Origin: Romboutsia ilealis
Lineage (GTDB): Bacteria; Bacillota; Clostridia; Peptostreptococcales; Peptostreptococcaceae
Length of the DNA stretch: 64,000 nucleotides
Direction of reading: 5' to 3'
NCBI RefSeq assembly: GCF_900015215.1
Contig: NZ_LN555523.1
Location: forward strand, 62,001 to 126,000
Made by a program: the position numbers and the translations under genes
Notes under the pieces: model-generated
Told to the model about the DNA's origin: nothing
Database searches by the model: none
Seen by the model: only the letters and a program-made list of their open reading frames with translations
In this document: positions 10,558 to 20,022 of the stretch, in pieces
How positions within the stretch are numbered: position 1 is the stretch's first letter
Layout: every line of letters begins with the position of its first letter

Positions 10558-10733
10558 GAAAAGTACAAAATATAATAGCATACGATAGTCATAATGTGAA
10601 AATTATAAATATATATGCATTCTTTTGAAAAAATAGAGTAAAAAATAGGTTAAAAGTGATATAATAAAAAAAGATTGAACTAAAAGTATTACATATGGAC
10701 AACTTAACTTTAAGAGTACAGGGAGGTAATTAC

Positions 10734-11561
10734 ATGAGAGATCATAAAGGATTAAAAGATATTGCACGTAATATCAGAAAAGATATAGTCTCTATGATAC
10801 ATACGTCTAAATCAGGACATCCAGGAGGATCATTATCAGCAGTTGAAATATTAACAGCTCTTTATTTTGATGAGATGAATATAGATCCTAATAATTGTAA
10901 GATGGAAGATAGAGACAGATTTGTCTTATCGAAAGGACATGCAGCTCCAGTATTATATGCAACTTTAGCGCATAAAGGATATTTTGATAGAGATGAATTA
11001 AATGGGTTAAGAAAAATAAATAGAATGTTACAAGGGCATCCTGATATGAAGGGAACTCCAGGTGTTGATATGTCAACGGGATCTTTAGGACAAGGTTTTT
11101 CAGTTGCTTGTGGTATGGCTATGGCATCTAAGTTAGACAATGCACCATGGAGGGTATATACTTTACTTGGAGATGGAGAGGTTCAAGAAGGGATAGTTTG
11201 GGAAGCAGCTATGAGTGCTGCACACTATAAACTAGATAATATGGTTGCGTTCTTAGACTATAATGGTCTTCAAATAGATGGAAAAAATGAGGATGTTATG
11301 AACATAGGTCCTATAGTTGATAAATTCAAAGCTTTTGGATGGAATGTAATAGAAATAGATGGACATGATTTTGACCAAATATTTGCGGCTTTAGATATGG
11401 CTAAAGAAACTGTAGGAAAGCCAACAATGATAGTTGCTAAGACTATAAAAGGTAAAGGTATATCATTTATGGAAAATGAAGCAGGATGGCATGGAGCAGC
11501 TCCAAATGATAACGACTTAGAAATAGCCTTAGCAGATTTAGGAGGGGTAGATAATGACTAA
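10734..11561 (+). CDS. Transketolase, N-terminal (thiamine-diphosphate) subunit
   Basis: 275 residues covering the ThDP-binding half of transketolase. [13 protein letters not shown] and the Mg-ThDP motif GDGEVQEG (146-153), followed downstream by LDYN, are clear. With the next gene it makes a split transketolase for the non-oxidative pentose phosphate pathway, the common arrangement in Clostridia and Archaea. The frame is open from 10695, but the ATG at 10734 follows AGGGAGGTAA. The stop overlaps the start of the second subunit by 8 bases. Confidence 0.95.
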   Translation: MRDHKGLKDIARNIRKDIVSMIHTSKSGHPGGSLSAVEILTALYFDEMNIDPNNCKMEDRDRFVLSKGHAAPVLYATLAHKGYFDRDELNGLRKINRMLQGHPDMKGTPGVDMSTGSLGQGFSVACGMAMASKLDNAPWRVYTLLGDGEVQEGIVWEAAMSAAHYKLDNMVAFLDYNGLQIDGKNEDVMNIGPIVDKFKAFGWNVIEIDGHDFDQIFAALDMAKETVGKPTMIVAKTIKGKGISFMENEAGWHGAAPNDNDLEIALADLGGVDND

Positions 11562-12489
11562 GATAGCAACTAGAGAAGCATACGGAAAAGCATTAGTTAA
11601 ATTAGGTCAGGTTAATGATAATGTAGTAGTATTAGATGCAGACTTATCAAAGTCTACAAAGACAAATGATTTTTGTAAATCATTCCCAAATAGATTTTTT
11701 AATATGGGGATAGCAGAACAAAACTTAATAGGTGCAGCTTGTGGATTTGCAACAGCTGGTAAGATACCATTTGCAAGTAGTTTTGCAATGTTTGCTACAG
11801 GAAGAGCTTTCGAAATAATAAGAAACTCTGTAGCATATCCAAAATTAAATGTAAAAATATGTGCAACTCATGCAGGTCTTACAGTTGGTGAAGATGGAGC
11901 ATCTCATGAAAGTGTTGAAGATATAGCTATAATGAGAGCTATACCAAATATGACAGTTTTAGTCCCAGCAGATGGAATTGAAGCTGAACAAATGATATTT
12001 GAAGCAGCTAAATTCAATGGACCTATGTACGTTCGTTTAGGAAGAAGTGCAGTTCCTACATTATTTGATGAAAATTATAAGTTCCAAATAGGTAAAGGTA
12101 ACGTAGTTAGAGAAGGAAATGATGCATCTATAATAGCTTGTGGAATAATGGTGAATGAAGCTATACTAGCTCATGAAGCGTTAAAATCAGAAGGTATAAA
12201 TGTAAGAGTTATAAATATGTCTACTATAAAGCCTATAGATAGAGAATTAATAATAACTGCAGCTAAAGAAACGGGTGCAATAGTAATTGCTGAAGAACAT
12301 AGTATAATAGGTGGATTAGGTTCTGCTGTAAGTGAAGTAGTAAGTGAAGAATGTCCAGTTGTAGTTAAAAAAGTAGGAGTTAAAGATACATTTGGAGAAT
12401 CTGGAACACCTGCTGAATTATTAAAGAAATATGGATTAACTTCAGAAGATATAGTTAACTCTGTTAAAGAAGCGATAGCTAAAAAATAA
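11554..12489 (+). CDS. Transketolase, C-terminal (pyrimidine-binding) subunit
   Basis: 311 residues carrying the pyrimidine-binding and C-terminal domains of transketolase. The catalytic glutamate that activates ThDP is E55 in [23 protein letters not shown] and the C-terminal [15 protein letters not shown] are typical. The ATG lies inside the end of the N-terminal subunit gene with an AGGAGGGG site, so the two are coupled and should form an alpha2beta2 enzyme. A DXS-like enzyme is less likely because the halves are separate and short. Confidence 0.95.
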   Translation: MTKIATREAYGKALVKLGQVNDNVVVLDADLSKSTKTNDFCKSFPNRFFNMGIAEQNLIGAACGFATAGKIPFASSFAMFATGRAFEIIRNSVAYPKLNVKICATHAGLTVGEDGASHESVEDIAIMRAIPNMTVLVPADGIEAEQMIFEAAKFNGPMYVRLGRSAVPTLFDENYKFQIGKGNVVREGNDASIIACGIMVNEAILAHEALKSEGINVRVINMSTIKPIDRELIITAAKETGAIVIAEEHSIIGGLGSAVSEVVSEECPVVVKKVGVKDTFGESGTPAELLKKYGLTSEDIVNSVKEAIAKK

Positions 12490-12562
12490 TTTAATAATAT
12501 AAAAATAAAATTTAGATATTAATTTATATAATTACTAAATTTTATAATTTAATTTGATATAG

Positions 12563-12606
12563 AGGTAGTATTTTATCTATTAACTTAGATAAATACTACC
12601 TTTTTT
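12563..12606 (+). terminator. Terminator of the transketolase operon
   Basis: Inverted repeat AGGTAGTATTTTATCTA (12563-12579) with TAGATAAATACTACCT (12586-12601), one bulge, then a T-run to 12606. The T-run is shared with the first bases of the 89-bp repeat that follows. Confidence 0.88.
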
Positions 12607-12691
12607 ACGCTTAAGGATATTATAATACTTAAAAAAATGTGGATAAATTCTGAATGTAAGTAATATCAATAAATTGGTTTTGAGCGTAAAA
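12603..12691 (+). repeat. 89-bp terminator-associated element, copy A
   Basis: Begins TTTTACGCTTAA and ends TTGAGCGTAAAA, forming 12-bp terminal inverted repeats with one mismatch. A second inverted pair lies inside (GATATTA near the left end, TAATATC at the right). It contains TGTGGATAA at 12638-12646, the complement of the consensus DnaA box TTATCCACA. Two further copies of the same length occur at 20836 and 56574. No open frame of note is present. It could be a miniature mobile element or a structured intergenic repeat. Confidence 0.9.
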
Positions 12692-12796
12692 AAGATTTTG
12701 AAATACTTCGCCCACGCAGTGGCTCAAGCAAAGGACGAAGTCGTTGGCAACATGAAGTGTTTTGCCGACATGTCGCTCAAGCGAAGCGAATTTTTT
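12692..12796 (+). repeat. GC-richer repeat block following copy A
   Basis: About 105 bp with clearly higher GC than its surroundings. It shares GGACGAAGTCGTTGG and TCGCTCAAGCGAAGCGAA with the block after copy B at 20925. The right end reads GCTCAAGCGAAGCGAATTTTTT. Related sequences occur at 26474, 31621 and 49902. The remaining bases to 12940 are AT-rich with nothing recognisable. Confidence 0.85.
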
Positions 12797-12940
12797 AGTG
12801 CATTAAGATAGTTGTATATATTAAAATCTTAAAATAATAAATTAATTTAAAAGATAGATGATTGCAATTATTTTTTAATGAAATTAATACTTAAATAGCG
12901 ACTTAGATGAACATTAAAAATAAAAAATTATTAAATATAG

Positions 12941-12999
12941 TTGCATTACAACTGTATCAGTATTATAATACAGTTATAAGTGTACTACTGAACTAGTAC
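12941..12999 (+). promoter_or_regulatory. Promoter and candidate GntR operators of the ABC operon
   Basis: TTGCAT (12941-12946) and TATAAT (12964-12969) are separated by exactly 17 bases. Two inverted repeats overlap or follow them: AACTGTAT/ATACAGTT (12950-12957 and 12968-12975), and GTACTA/TAGTAC (12982-12987 and 12994-12999). The first covers the promoter core, the second lies just after the predicted transcription start. They are the expected position for autorepression by the GntR-type protein encoded 20 bases downstream. Confidence 0.65.
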
Positions 13000-13019
13000 G
13001 GTAATACGGAGGTGAATAA

Positions 13020-13376
13020 ATGAATTTTATGCCAAATGATAGAGAGCCAGTCTATCTACAAATTATAAGATATATAAAACAACAAGTAGTAAGAGGGGAA
13101 TTAAATCCAGGAGATACAATACCTTCAAGAAGAGAAATGGCACAACTTTTAAAGGTAAATCCAAACACAGTTCAAAAATCATATAAGGAGATGGAAGAGA
13201 TGGGGATTATAAATACAATAAAAAGTTACCAAAGTAGTATAACTACTGATGAAAATATAATAAGTCAAATAAGACATGATCTTATAAATGAATCTATGGA
13301 AGTTTTTATAGAAAATATGAAAGCGATAAATGTAAGGAAAGAAGAACTTATAGAAATAATAAACGATAAATACTAG
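13020..13376 (+). CDS. GntR-family transcription regulator, YtrA type
   Basis: 118 residues: an N-terminal winged helix of the GntR family (YLQIIRYIKQQVVRGELNPG, then IPSRREMAQLLKVNPNTVQKS) and a short helical tail without a ligand-binding domain. That layout defines the YtrA subfamily, whose members lie at the head of ABC transporter operons and repress them. GGAGGTG precedes the ATG by 6 bases. The ABC ATPase gene begins 13 bases after the stop. Inverted repeats at its promoter are likely its operators. Confidence 0.9.
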   Translation: MNFMPNDREPVYLQIIRYIKQQVVRGELNPGDTIPSRREMAQLLKVNPNTVQKSYKEMEEMGIINTIKSYQSSITTDENIISQIRHDLINESMEVFIENMKAINVRKEELIEIINDKY

Positions 13377-13389
13377 GGAGGTGAAAGTA

Positions 13390-14082
13390 TTGATAGAAGT
13401 AAAGAATGTAAGTAAAAAATTTAGGAGAGTAAAAGCATTAGATAATATATCTTTTAACATAGAAGAGGGAAAAATAACTTGCATACTTGGTATAAATGGA
13501 GTTGGAAAATCAACAATACTAAAATCTATTGCGGGGCTTATTAAACCCGATAAGGGAGAAATATTAATAGATAATGAAAAGATAACTTATAAAACTTATA
13601 ATAAGATTTCTTTTGTACCAGATGTAGATAATCACTTTGCACAATATACAATAAAAGAAAGTTTTGAATTTATGAAACAGTTTTATAAGAATTGGGATGA
13701 TGAAAAAGCTTATGAAATGTTAGAATTGTTTAATTTAACAGATGATAGAAAAATATCTAAATTATCAAAAGGAAATATAGCTAGAGTAAAAATAATATTG
13801 GGATTTGCTCAAAATGCAAAATATACACTTCTTGACGAGCCTTTCTCAGGGATTGATATTTTTAAAAGAGAAGAGTTTTTAGGGGTAATGACAAAATACA
13901 TAAATGAAGAACAAAGTATAATATTAACAACTCATGAAATAAGTGAAATAGAAATGATAGCAGATGATGTAATTTTAATAGATGAGGGGAAGGTTTCTTG
14001 TATATTTAATGCTGAAGAGCTTAGAACAAGGGATGGAATGTCTATAGTTGATAAAATGAGGGAGGTATATAAAGGTGAATAA
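13390..14082 (+). CDS. ABC transporter ATP-binding protein
   Basis: 230 residues with Walker A GINGVGKS (34-41), the degenerate signature LSKGN in place of LSGGQ, and the Walker B/D-loop segment YTLLDEPFSGID. The altered signature is typical of YtrB-like exporters. A GTG at 13381 lies inside the ribosome site GGGAGGTGA, so the TTG at 13390 is the better start. The stop overlaps the permease start. The substrate is unknown; related operons respond to cell-envelope stress or antibiotics. Confidence 0.92.
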   Translation: MIEVKNVSKKFRRVKALDNISFNIEEGKITCILGINGVGKSTILKSIAGLIKPDKGEILIDNEKITYKTYNKISFVPDVDNHFAQYTIKESFEFMKQFYKNWDDEKAYEMLELFNLTDDRKISKLSKGNIARVKIILGFAQNAKYTLLDEPFSGIDIFKREEFLGVMTKYINEEQSIILTTHEISEIEMIADDVILIDEGKVSCIFNAEELRTRDGMSIVDKMREVYKGE

Positions 14083-14902
14083 TATATTAACTTTATATGA
14101 TATGGAGTTTAAGAGAATATATAAAATATACTTTACGTTGATAGGAATATTATTAGCTTCAAATATTGGAGCAACTTTATTTAGTATATATAATATGTCA
14201 TCAAGGGCTTCTGATACAGAAGGCAATCCTATTACTATGAATGTATTAAAGAGTGAAAAAGGTATTAAGTATATATATGAATATTTAATTGGAGATTTAG
14301 CTTCTATCACTAAAATGGTTGTGGCGTTTTCTGTTTTACTGTGCTTATTATATAGTCTAGTTATATGGTATAGAGATTACTTTTCTAAAAGTAAAACCAT
14401 AGCAACTTTGCTTATGTTACCGCAAAAGAGATTTAATATATACATATCAAAATTTATAACAGTAACGAGTATGATATTTGGTGTTATATCGGTACAATTT
14501 TTATTTTGGTTTATAGATTTAGTTATTATAAAAGCTATATTGAATGTTAATGTAGACGGCTTTACAAATGTATTTGAAACTATACTAGCAAATCAGAATA
14601 GATTTTCTAATTTGATATTTAATCAGCCTATAGATTTCTTAATGATAGATGTTTTTGGAGTAATAATTGCAGTTGTGGTAATATTTACAGGAGTTTTAAT
14701 GGAAAGAAGTCATAAGAAAATAGGAATTATTTTAGGTGGAGGATATATATTTGCGTCTATAATATTATATATATGTTTAACTGCACAATATGCACAATAT
14801 GTAGATATCTTACTTAAAGTACAGATAGCATATTATATAGTCATATTTGTAATATCAATTTTAATTTCAAGAGCATTATTAAATAAAAGGATCGGTTTAT
14901 AG
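14075..14902 (+). CDS. ABC transporter permease
   Basis: 275 residues with about six predicted membrane helices: near residues 16-38, 76-98, 120-148, 183-203, 212-232 and 242-266. No enzymatic motif is seen. It overlaps the ATPase gene by 8 bases, so the two should form one transporter. The GTG start is preceded by GGGAGG about 12 bases away. The sequence itself does not reveal the substrate. It is assigned as the permease from topology and operon position. Confidence 0.85.
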   Translation: MNNILTLYDMEFKRIYKIYFTLIGILLASNIGATLFSIYNMSSRASDTEGNPITMNVLKSEKGIKYIYEYLIGDLASITKMVVAFSVLLCLLYSLVIWYRDYFSKSKTIATLLMLPQKRFNIYISKFITVTSMIFGVISVQFLFWFIDLVIIKAILNVNVDGFTNVFETILANQNRFSNLIFNQPIDFLMIDVFGVIIAVVVIFTGVLMERSHKKIGIILGGGYIFASIILYICLTAQYAQYVDILLKVQIAYYIVIFVISILISRALLNKRIGL

Positions 14903-14913
14903 GAGGTAAATTT

Positions 14914-16119
14914 ATGAATAAAAGATTATCGTTAGTAACTTTAGGATTATCATTATCTTCTATAGTTATTTTAACTGGAGCTATGACAATTTCACAACCA
15001 AAATACGCATTGAAAAATATATTTGGAAAGCAATCAAGTTTAGGAGATGTTACTATATTTAGCCAAGAGAAGAGAGGTATTTACTCTACTAATAATGTGA
15101 TATTGTCTAAGGATGGGTATAAATTTAATAGAAATGTAAAGCAAAATCCTTATTTAGATAAATACTCAAAAGATTTTAATGAAAATAGAGAAATATTTCA
15201 AGGTAATATATATGGTACAGATTATTTATATTCTGATGAAAATAGTATAGGATATATAGAGGATGTTATTGATAACTATGGAGAACCTGATATTACGCTA
15301 TCAACAACAATAAAGGATAAAAATTTAAATACAGGGGAAGTTTCACAGTTTAAAATAGAAATTCCAAATAACCTAAAGTCTGAAAATAATAATAACCACA
15401 AAGAATTAGTAACTAAATATAACGGTGAAGTTTATATTGTTATACTTGGGGAACAAGAAAGTAATCCAGATAGAAAAAAGACAAGAAAAGATGAATTAGA
15501 AGACTTTGTGGAAATATCTAAGGTTGATTTTAGCAATAAAGAAGCTAAATCAGTAAATAAGATTAATTTAAAAATAGATGATAAATCTAAATATAGAATA
15601 GTTTATAATAATCCATTTGTAATTGATAATAGAGTATATTTCTATTTAGAAAGCCAAGATAAATTAGAAAATAGTTATTATTTAGCTTATTATGATATGG
15701 AAAATAATAAATTTGATTATATAGATAATAAAATTAATTTAGAGCTTCCTTTAGAATTATATCAACAAAATGTGGAAGGTGAAAAATTAAATTTATTATC
15801 TAATACAGATAATAAAAATAAAATGGATTTAAGTTTATACACTATAGATTTAGCAATTGGTAAAGTAATAACTAACAATGAACAATACAGTATTAAAAAG
15901 CTAAATAAAAATATGGTTATAAATACATTTAGAGTTATAGATAATAAGATATATATATTATCAAAAGCATATGATTCGGATAACATGCATTTAAGAGATT
16001 ATACTGGTAATGTAATTGTGTTAGATAAAACTAGCAAAAGTACATTATATATAGGTGAGTATAGACAAGGTGATGAATTCGCATCTGATAGTTATATACT
16101 TAAAAATGATGAATTATAA
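14914..16119 (+). CDS. Exported or membrane-anchored protein of unknown function
   Basis: 401 residues. One N-terminal hydrophobic segment (about residues 6-26, with TLGLSLSSIVILTGAM) looks like an uncleaved anchor or signal peptide without a lipobox. The rest is hydrophilic, rich in N, D, K and Y, with many short beta-type stretches such as NPFVIDNRVYFYLESQ and IDNKIYILSKAYDSD, which suggests a beta-propeller-like extracellular domain. I do not recognise the family. AGGAGG precedes the ATG, and the gene follows the permease by 11 bases, so it is probably the extracellular partner of this ABC system. Confidence 0.8.
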   Translation: MNKRLSLVTLGLSLSSIVILTGAMTISQPKYALKNIFGKQSSLGDVTIFSQEKRGIYSTNNVILSKDGYKFNRNVKQNPYLDKYSKDFNENREIFQGNIYGTDYLYSDENSIGYIEDVIDNYGEPDITLSTTIKDKNLNTGEVSQFKIEIPNNLKSENNNNHKELVTKYNGEVYIVILGEQESNPDRKKTRKDELEDFVEISKVDFSNKEAKSVNKINLKIDDKSKYRIVYNNPFVIDNRVYFYLESQDKLENSYYLAYYDMENNKFDYIDNKINLELPLELYQQNVEGEKLNLLSNTDNKNKMDLSLYTIDLAIGKVITNNEQYSIKKLNKNMVINTFRVIDNKIYILSKAYDSDNMHLRDYTGNVIVLDKTSKSTLYIGEYRQGDEFASDSYILKNDEL

Positions 16120-16125
16120 ATTAAC

Positions 16126-16157
16126 AAAAGTGCTATGATTTTTTCATAGCACTTTTT
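16126..16157 (+). terminator. Terminator of the YtrA-type ABC operon
   Basis: Stem AAAAGTGCTATGA (16126-16138) with TCATAGCACTTTT (16144-16156), loop of T residues, followed by TAAT. The symmetry could let it work on both strands. Confidence 0.92.
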
Positions 16158-16253
16158 AATTTATACAATACTTATTAATTAAAAACTTATATATTAAATA
16201 TTCTTCTAATGCTTATACATGCTTCATATATTTAAAATAGGGGGGTGGAATAA

Positions 16254-16685
16254 GTGAAGAAAGTAAAATTTAATATTAAAGGTGTAATATATGGAGTTAT
16301 ACTTATGGCATTAATAATTGGTGGCTTTATAGTTATACCTAATATGTTCATGGAACAGTCAAAACCAGTAGACTACACTATTTTACAGAGAGAAGCTATA
16401 CCGGAAAAAATACTAGATATGATGGATAAATATGTGAACGAAGAAAGAGCATTAGCTGTTAAGTTAAATAATAAAATTTATGTAGTTGTAACTAGAGGCA
16501 ATGACAAGAATCATGGTATAGAAATGGATAAAATAGATGTTGTAAAACAAGATGATAAAAATATAATGAGAGTAAAAGTAGTATATAAGGATAAGGAAAA
16601 ATCATATCCATACATAGTAGTTGAAACTAATTTAAATGAGTTACCAGATTCGATAGAATTGAACACATCAGTAGAGGAAAATTAG
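16254..16685 (+). CDS. Small membrane-anchored protein of unknown function
   Basis: 143 residues with one N-terminal membrane helix (about residues 8-30, GVIYGVILMALIIGGFIVIP) and a soluble exported part of about 110 residues. No known domain was recognised. GGGGGGTGG lies upstream of the GTG start at good spacing, and a terminator follows. The gene stands alone between two terminators, so it is its own transcription unit. The codon usage matches the surrounding core genes. Confidence 0.78.
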   Translation: MKKVKFNIKGVIYGVILMALIIGGFIVIPNMFMEQSKPVDYTILQREAIPEKILDMMDKYVNEERALAVKLNNKIYVVVTRGNDKNHGIEMDKIDVVKQDDKNIMRVKVVYKDKEKSYPYIVVETNLNELPDSIELNTSVEEN

Positions 16686-16695
16686 CAGAATAAAA

Positions 16696-16745
16696 AATAA
16701 TCGAGTTGATTTTATAATAAAAAATTAACTTGATTATTTTTTTAT
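16696..16745 (+). terminator. Terminator after the 143-residue protein gene
   Basis: AATAATCGAGTT and AACTTGATTATT form a 12-bp stem with one G-T pair and a loop of about 20 bases, then TTTTTTATT. It separates this gene from the lysine operon. Confidence 0.82.
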
Positions 16746-16822
16746 TATAAATTTAAAAAAACAATAACCAATATAAAGGGTTTAACATAACATATATTAT
16801 TATGAAAAAAGGGGTGTTATTT

Positions 16823-18022
16823 TTGAGTACTATAGTTCATAAATATGGTGGAACATCAATGGGGAGTATAGAAAAAATAAAATCCGTTGCAAAAAAAGTT
16901 ATACTGGAAAAAGAAAAAGGAAATGATGTGGTAGTTGTAGTTTCTGCAATGGGAAAAACAACAAATAAACTTGTTGATTTAGCTAAAGAAATAGATACAA
17001 ATCCTGATAAAAGAGAATTTGATATGCTTTTATCAACAGGAGAACAGATATCAATATCTTTACTAGCTATTGCGATTCAGTCTTTGGGATATGAAGCTAT
17101 ATCTTTTACAGGATATCAAGCTGGAATAAAAACAAAAGGTGTTCATGCAAAAAGTGAAATAGACAGTATTGATACAGATAGGATAAAAGAAAATTTGGAA
17201 CAAGGTAAAATTGTTATTGTAGCAGGATTTCAAGGAATAAATGAAAATGGAGATATAACAACATTGGGTAGAGGAGGTTCTGATACAACGGCTGTTGCAT
17301 TAGCTGCAGCACTTGGATGTAATTGTATAATATACACTGATGTAGAAGGGATATATCCTGTTGATCCTAAACTTTATCCAAATGCAAAAAAAATAGATTT
17401 TATAAGTTATAAAGAAATGATAGAAATGTCAAGACTAGGCGCAGGGGTAATGGAAACTACTTCAGTGGAAATAGGCTATAAAAATAATGTGCCTATATAT
17501 GTGGCTTCAAGTAGCAAAGACACTAAGGGAACTTATATAACTGAAAATAAAAATATTATAAATTACAAATCTGTTATAGGGATTGCTATAGATGACCACA
17601 CTTCTATATTAACTATAAAAGATATTTTATCAAAATCTAATGATATATCTACAGTATTTGAAATATTATCCAATGAAAATTTAGAAATAAAGATAATAAA
17701 TCAAATAGCTTCTGATAATGAGCATACAAGTCTTTCCTTTGTTGTGAGTAAGGGTGATTTAGGCTGTGTAGATAAGGCTATATATGAAATAAAATCAAAA
17801 TTAAATCATGTAGAAGCTTATGAAGATTTAGATGTAAGTACAATATCAGTTGTTGGTAAGGGTATCAACTATCATGTTATAAATAAAATATTTAATATAT
17901 TTAAGGAAAATAATATTAATTTCAAGCAAGTATTTACTTCTGAATTAAGTATATCTTTTATAGTTGATAATAAATATAAACAAAGATTTATAGAATTATT
18001 AGGGAATGAGTTTGATTTATAG
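16823..18022 (+). CDS. Aspartate kinase
   Basis: 399 residues. The N-terminal kinase domain starts with the family motif VHKYGGTSMG and contains TTLGRGGSDTTAVALAAALG. Two C-terminal ACT domains follow (about 265-399), the usual sites for feedback inhibition by lysine or threonine. This is the first step from aspartate to lysine, threonine and methionine. The frame is open from an ATG at 16802, but AAGGGGTG lies just ahead of the TTG at 16823, giving MSTIVHKYGG. No lysine riboswitch was recognised in the 77 bases upstream. It heads an operon with asd, dapA and dapB, so the isozyme probably serves lysine and diaminopimelate. Confidence 0.94.
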   Translation: MSTIVHKYGGTSMGSIEKIKSVAKKVILEKEKGNDVVVVVSAMGKTTNKLVDLAKEIDTNPDKREFDMLLSTGEQISISLLAIAIQSLGYEAISFTGYQAGIKTKGVHAKSEIDSIDTDRIKENLEQGKIVIVAGFQGINENGDITTLGRGGSDTTAVALAAALGCNCIIYTDVEGIYPVDPKLYPNAKKIDFISYKEMIEMSRLGAGVMETTSVEIGYKNNVPIYVASSSKDTKGTYITENKNIINYKSVIGIAIDDHTSILTIKDILSKSNDISTVFEILSNENLEIKIINQIASDNEHTSLSFVVSKGDLGCVDKAIYEIKSKLNHVEAYEDLDVSTISVVGKGINYHVINKIFNIFKENNINFKQVFTSELSISFIVDNKYKQRFIELLGNEFDL

Positions 18023-18103
18023 CATAGCAGCAATTGGTAGTGAGACTATTTTTATATCTGTTAATACTAGTAATAAAAATTAAAAAAATTGGGGGAGTTT
18101 AAA

Positions 18104-19099
18104 ATGAAGCAAGTAAATTTAGCTATAGTAGGTGCAACGGGAATGGTTGGTAGAACATTTTTAAAGGTATTAGAAGAAAGAAATTTTCCAATAAAAAATT
18201 TATATTTATTTTCATCTGAAAAATCTGCAGGAACAGAACTAGTTTTCAGGGGAAAAGAATATAAAGTAGAGGCATTAACAGAGGCATCATTCGATAGAGA
18301 TATAGATATAGCATTATTTTCAGCAGGAGGAGATGTAAGTAAGAAGTTTGCTCCTATAGCTAGAGATCATGGAGTTATAGTGGTTGATAATAGTAGCGCT
18401 TGGAGGATGGAAAAGGATATACCGTTGGTAGTTCCAGAAGTTAATCCTAACGATGTTGACTGGAATAATGGTATAATAGCAAATCCAAACTGTTCAACAA
18501 TTCAATCTGTAGTACCACTAGTAAAACTTCACGAAGCTTTAAAAATAAAAAGGATAGTTTATTCTACTTATCAAGCTGTATCAGGTTCTGGAGTAGGTGG
18601 TATGAAAGATTTAGAAAATGGAATTAACGGTGGAGAAAATAAAAAATATCCATATCAAATAGCATATAATTGCCTTCCTCATATAGATGAATTTTTAGAT
18701 AACGGTTATACAAAAGAAGAAATGAAAATGATTAATGAAACTAAGAAAATATTAAATGATGAAAGTATAAGAGTAACAGCTACGACTGTTAGAGTTCCAG
18801 TTAGATATGGTCATAGTGTATGTATTAACTTAGAATTTGAAAATCCTTTTGAAATGGAGCAAATATACAAATTACTTCAAGAAACTGAAGGTGTTAATAT
18901 AGTAGATGATGTTAAAAACAATGTTTATCCTATGCCTATAGATGTAGAAGGGAAAGATGAAGTTTACGTTGGAAGAATAAGAAGAGATTATAGTGTTGAA
19001 AATGGAATAAATATGTGGGTTGTAGCTGATAACATAAGAAAAGGAGCCGCAACAAATACTGTTCAAATAGCTGAATTATTAATAAAAAAATTGAAGTAG
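18104..19099 (+). CDS. asd: Aspartate-semialdehyde dehydrogenase
   Basis: 331 residues. N-terminal NADP-binding loop VGATGMVG, catalytic C130 in ANPNCSTIQ, and the substrate-binding segment YQAVSGSGVGGM are all in place. It reduces aspartyl phosphate to aspartate semialdehyde. A TTG at 18089 overlaps the ribosome site GGGGGAG; the ATG at 18104 follows it by 6 bases and gives MKQVNLAIVGATG. It lies 12 bases upstream of dapA, in the same operon. Confidence 0.96.
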   Translation: MKQVNLAIVGATGMVGRTFLKVLEERNFPIKNLYLFSSEKSAGTELVFRGKEYKVEALTEASFDRDIDIALFSAGGDVSKKFAPIARDHGVIVVDNSSAWRMEKDIPLVVPEVNPNDVDWNNGIIANPNCSTIQSVVPLVKLHEALKIKRIVYSTYQAVSGSGVGGMKDLENGINGGENKKYPYQIAYNCLPHIDEFLDNGYTKEEMKMINETKKILNDESIRVTATTVRVPVRYGHSVCINLEFENPFEMEQIYKLLQETEGVNIVDDVKNNVYPMPIDVEGKDEVYVGRIRRDYSVENGINMWVVADNIRKGAATNTVQIAELLIKKLK

Positions 19100-19111
19100 G
19101 GGGATTTTGTT

Positions 19112-19999
19112 ATGAAAAAATTATTTGAAGGTTCTGGAGTGGCACTTATTACACCTTTTAAAGATGGCAAAGTTAATTATGAAAAAATGGGAGAATTAAT
19201 AGAGTGGCATATAGCAAATAAAACAGACTCGATAATAGTATGTGGAACAACTGGAGAATCTGCGACTATGACAGATGAAGAAAGAAAAACAACTATAAAA
19301 TTTGTAGTAGATAAAGTTAATAAAAGGATACCCGTCATAGCGGGTAGTGGAAGTAATAATACTGCATATTCAATAGAATTAAGCAAATATTGCCAAGGCA
19401 TAGGAGTAGATGGGTTATTAATAGTAACACCATATTATAATAAAACGACTCAAGATGGATTAATAAAACATTATACAACTATAGCTAATAGTGTAGATTT
19501 ACCAATAATACTTTATAACGTACCTGGAAGAACTGGAGTAAATATAAAACCAAGTACGGTAGAAAAACTTTCTAAGGTTGAAAATATAGTTGCGATAAAA
19601 GAAGCAAGTGGAGATATAAGTCAAGTTGCTGAAATTGCTAGATTATGTGGAGAAGATTTTGCAATATATAGTGGAAATGATGATCAAATAGTTCCAATAT
19701 TATCTCTTGGTGGAAGTGGTGTTATATCTGTTTTAGCTAATATATTACCGAAAGAAACTCATGATATAGTGGAAAAATATTTATCAGGAGATGTTGTAGA
19801 ATCGAGAAAATTACAACTAGGTGTAAATGAATTAGTAAGTTCATTATTTATAGAAGTTAATCCAATACCAGTTAAGGCAGCTATGAATTTAATGGGAATG
19901 GAAGCTGGAGAACTTAGACTTCCATTGATAGATATAAGTAAACAAAATTTAGAGATATTACGTAATAATATGGTGAAGTATGGAATTAAAGTAGATTAA
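19112..19999 (+). CDS. dapA: 4-hydroxy-tetrahydrodipicolinate synthase
   Basis: 295 residues, normal for DapA. The Schiff-base lysine is K163 in VAIKEASGD and the partner tyrosine is Y135 in [10 protein letters not shown]. The TTGES segment (about 47-51) completes the proton relay. It condenses pyruvate with aspartate semialdehyde, the entry to diaminopimelate and dipicolinate (a spore component). GGGGG lies ahead of the ATG. dapB follows after 23 bases. Confidence 0.97.
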   Translation: MKKLFEGSGVALITPFKDGKVNYEKMGELIEWHIANKTDSIIVCGTTGESATMTDEERKTTIKFVVDKVNKRIPVIAGSGSNNTAYSIELSKYCQGIGVDGLLIVTPYYNKTTQDGLIKHYTTIANSVDLPIILYNVPGRTGVNIKPSTVEKLSKVENIVAIKEASGDISQVAEIARLCGEDFAIYSGNDDQIVPILSLGGSGVISVLANILPKETHDIVEKYLSGDVVESRKLQLGVNELVSSLFIEVNPIPVKAAMNLMGMEAGELRLPLIDISKQNLEILRNNMVKYGIKVD

Positions 20000-20022
20000 C
20001 TCAAAACAATGGAGGTGATAGG

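Noticed and set aside
10625..10665. Full promoter for the transketolase genes (TTGAAA with TATAAT)
   Set aside because: The spacing between the two boxes is 29 bases, too long for a normal promoter.
12603..12796. CRISPR array from repeated sequence
   Set aside because: The repeats are single copies far apart, with no regular spacers and no cas genes in the window.
16746..16822. Lysine riboswitch ahead of the aspartate kinase gene
   Set aside because: The region is too short and lacks the conserved lysine-element segments.
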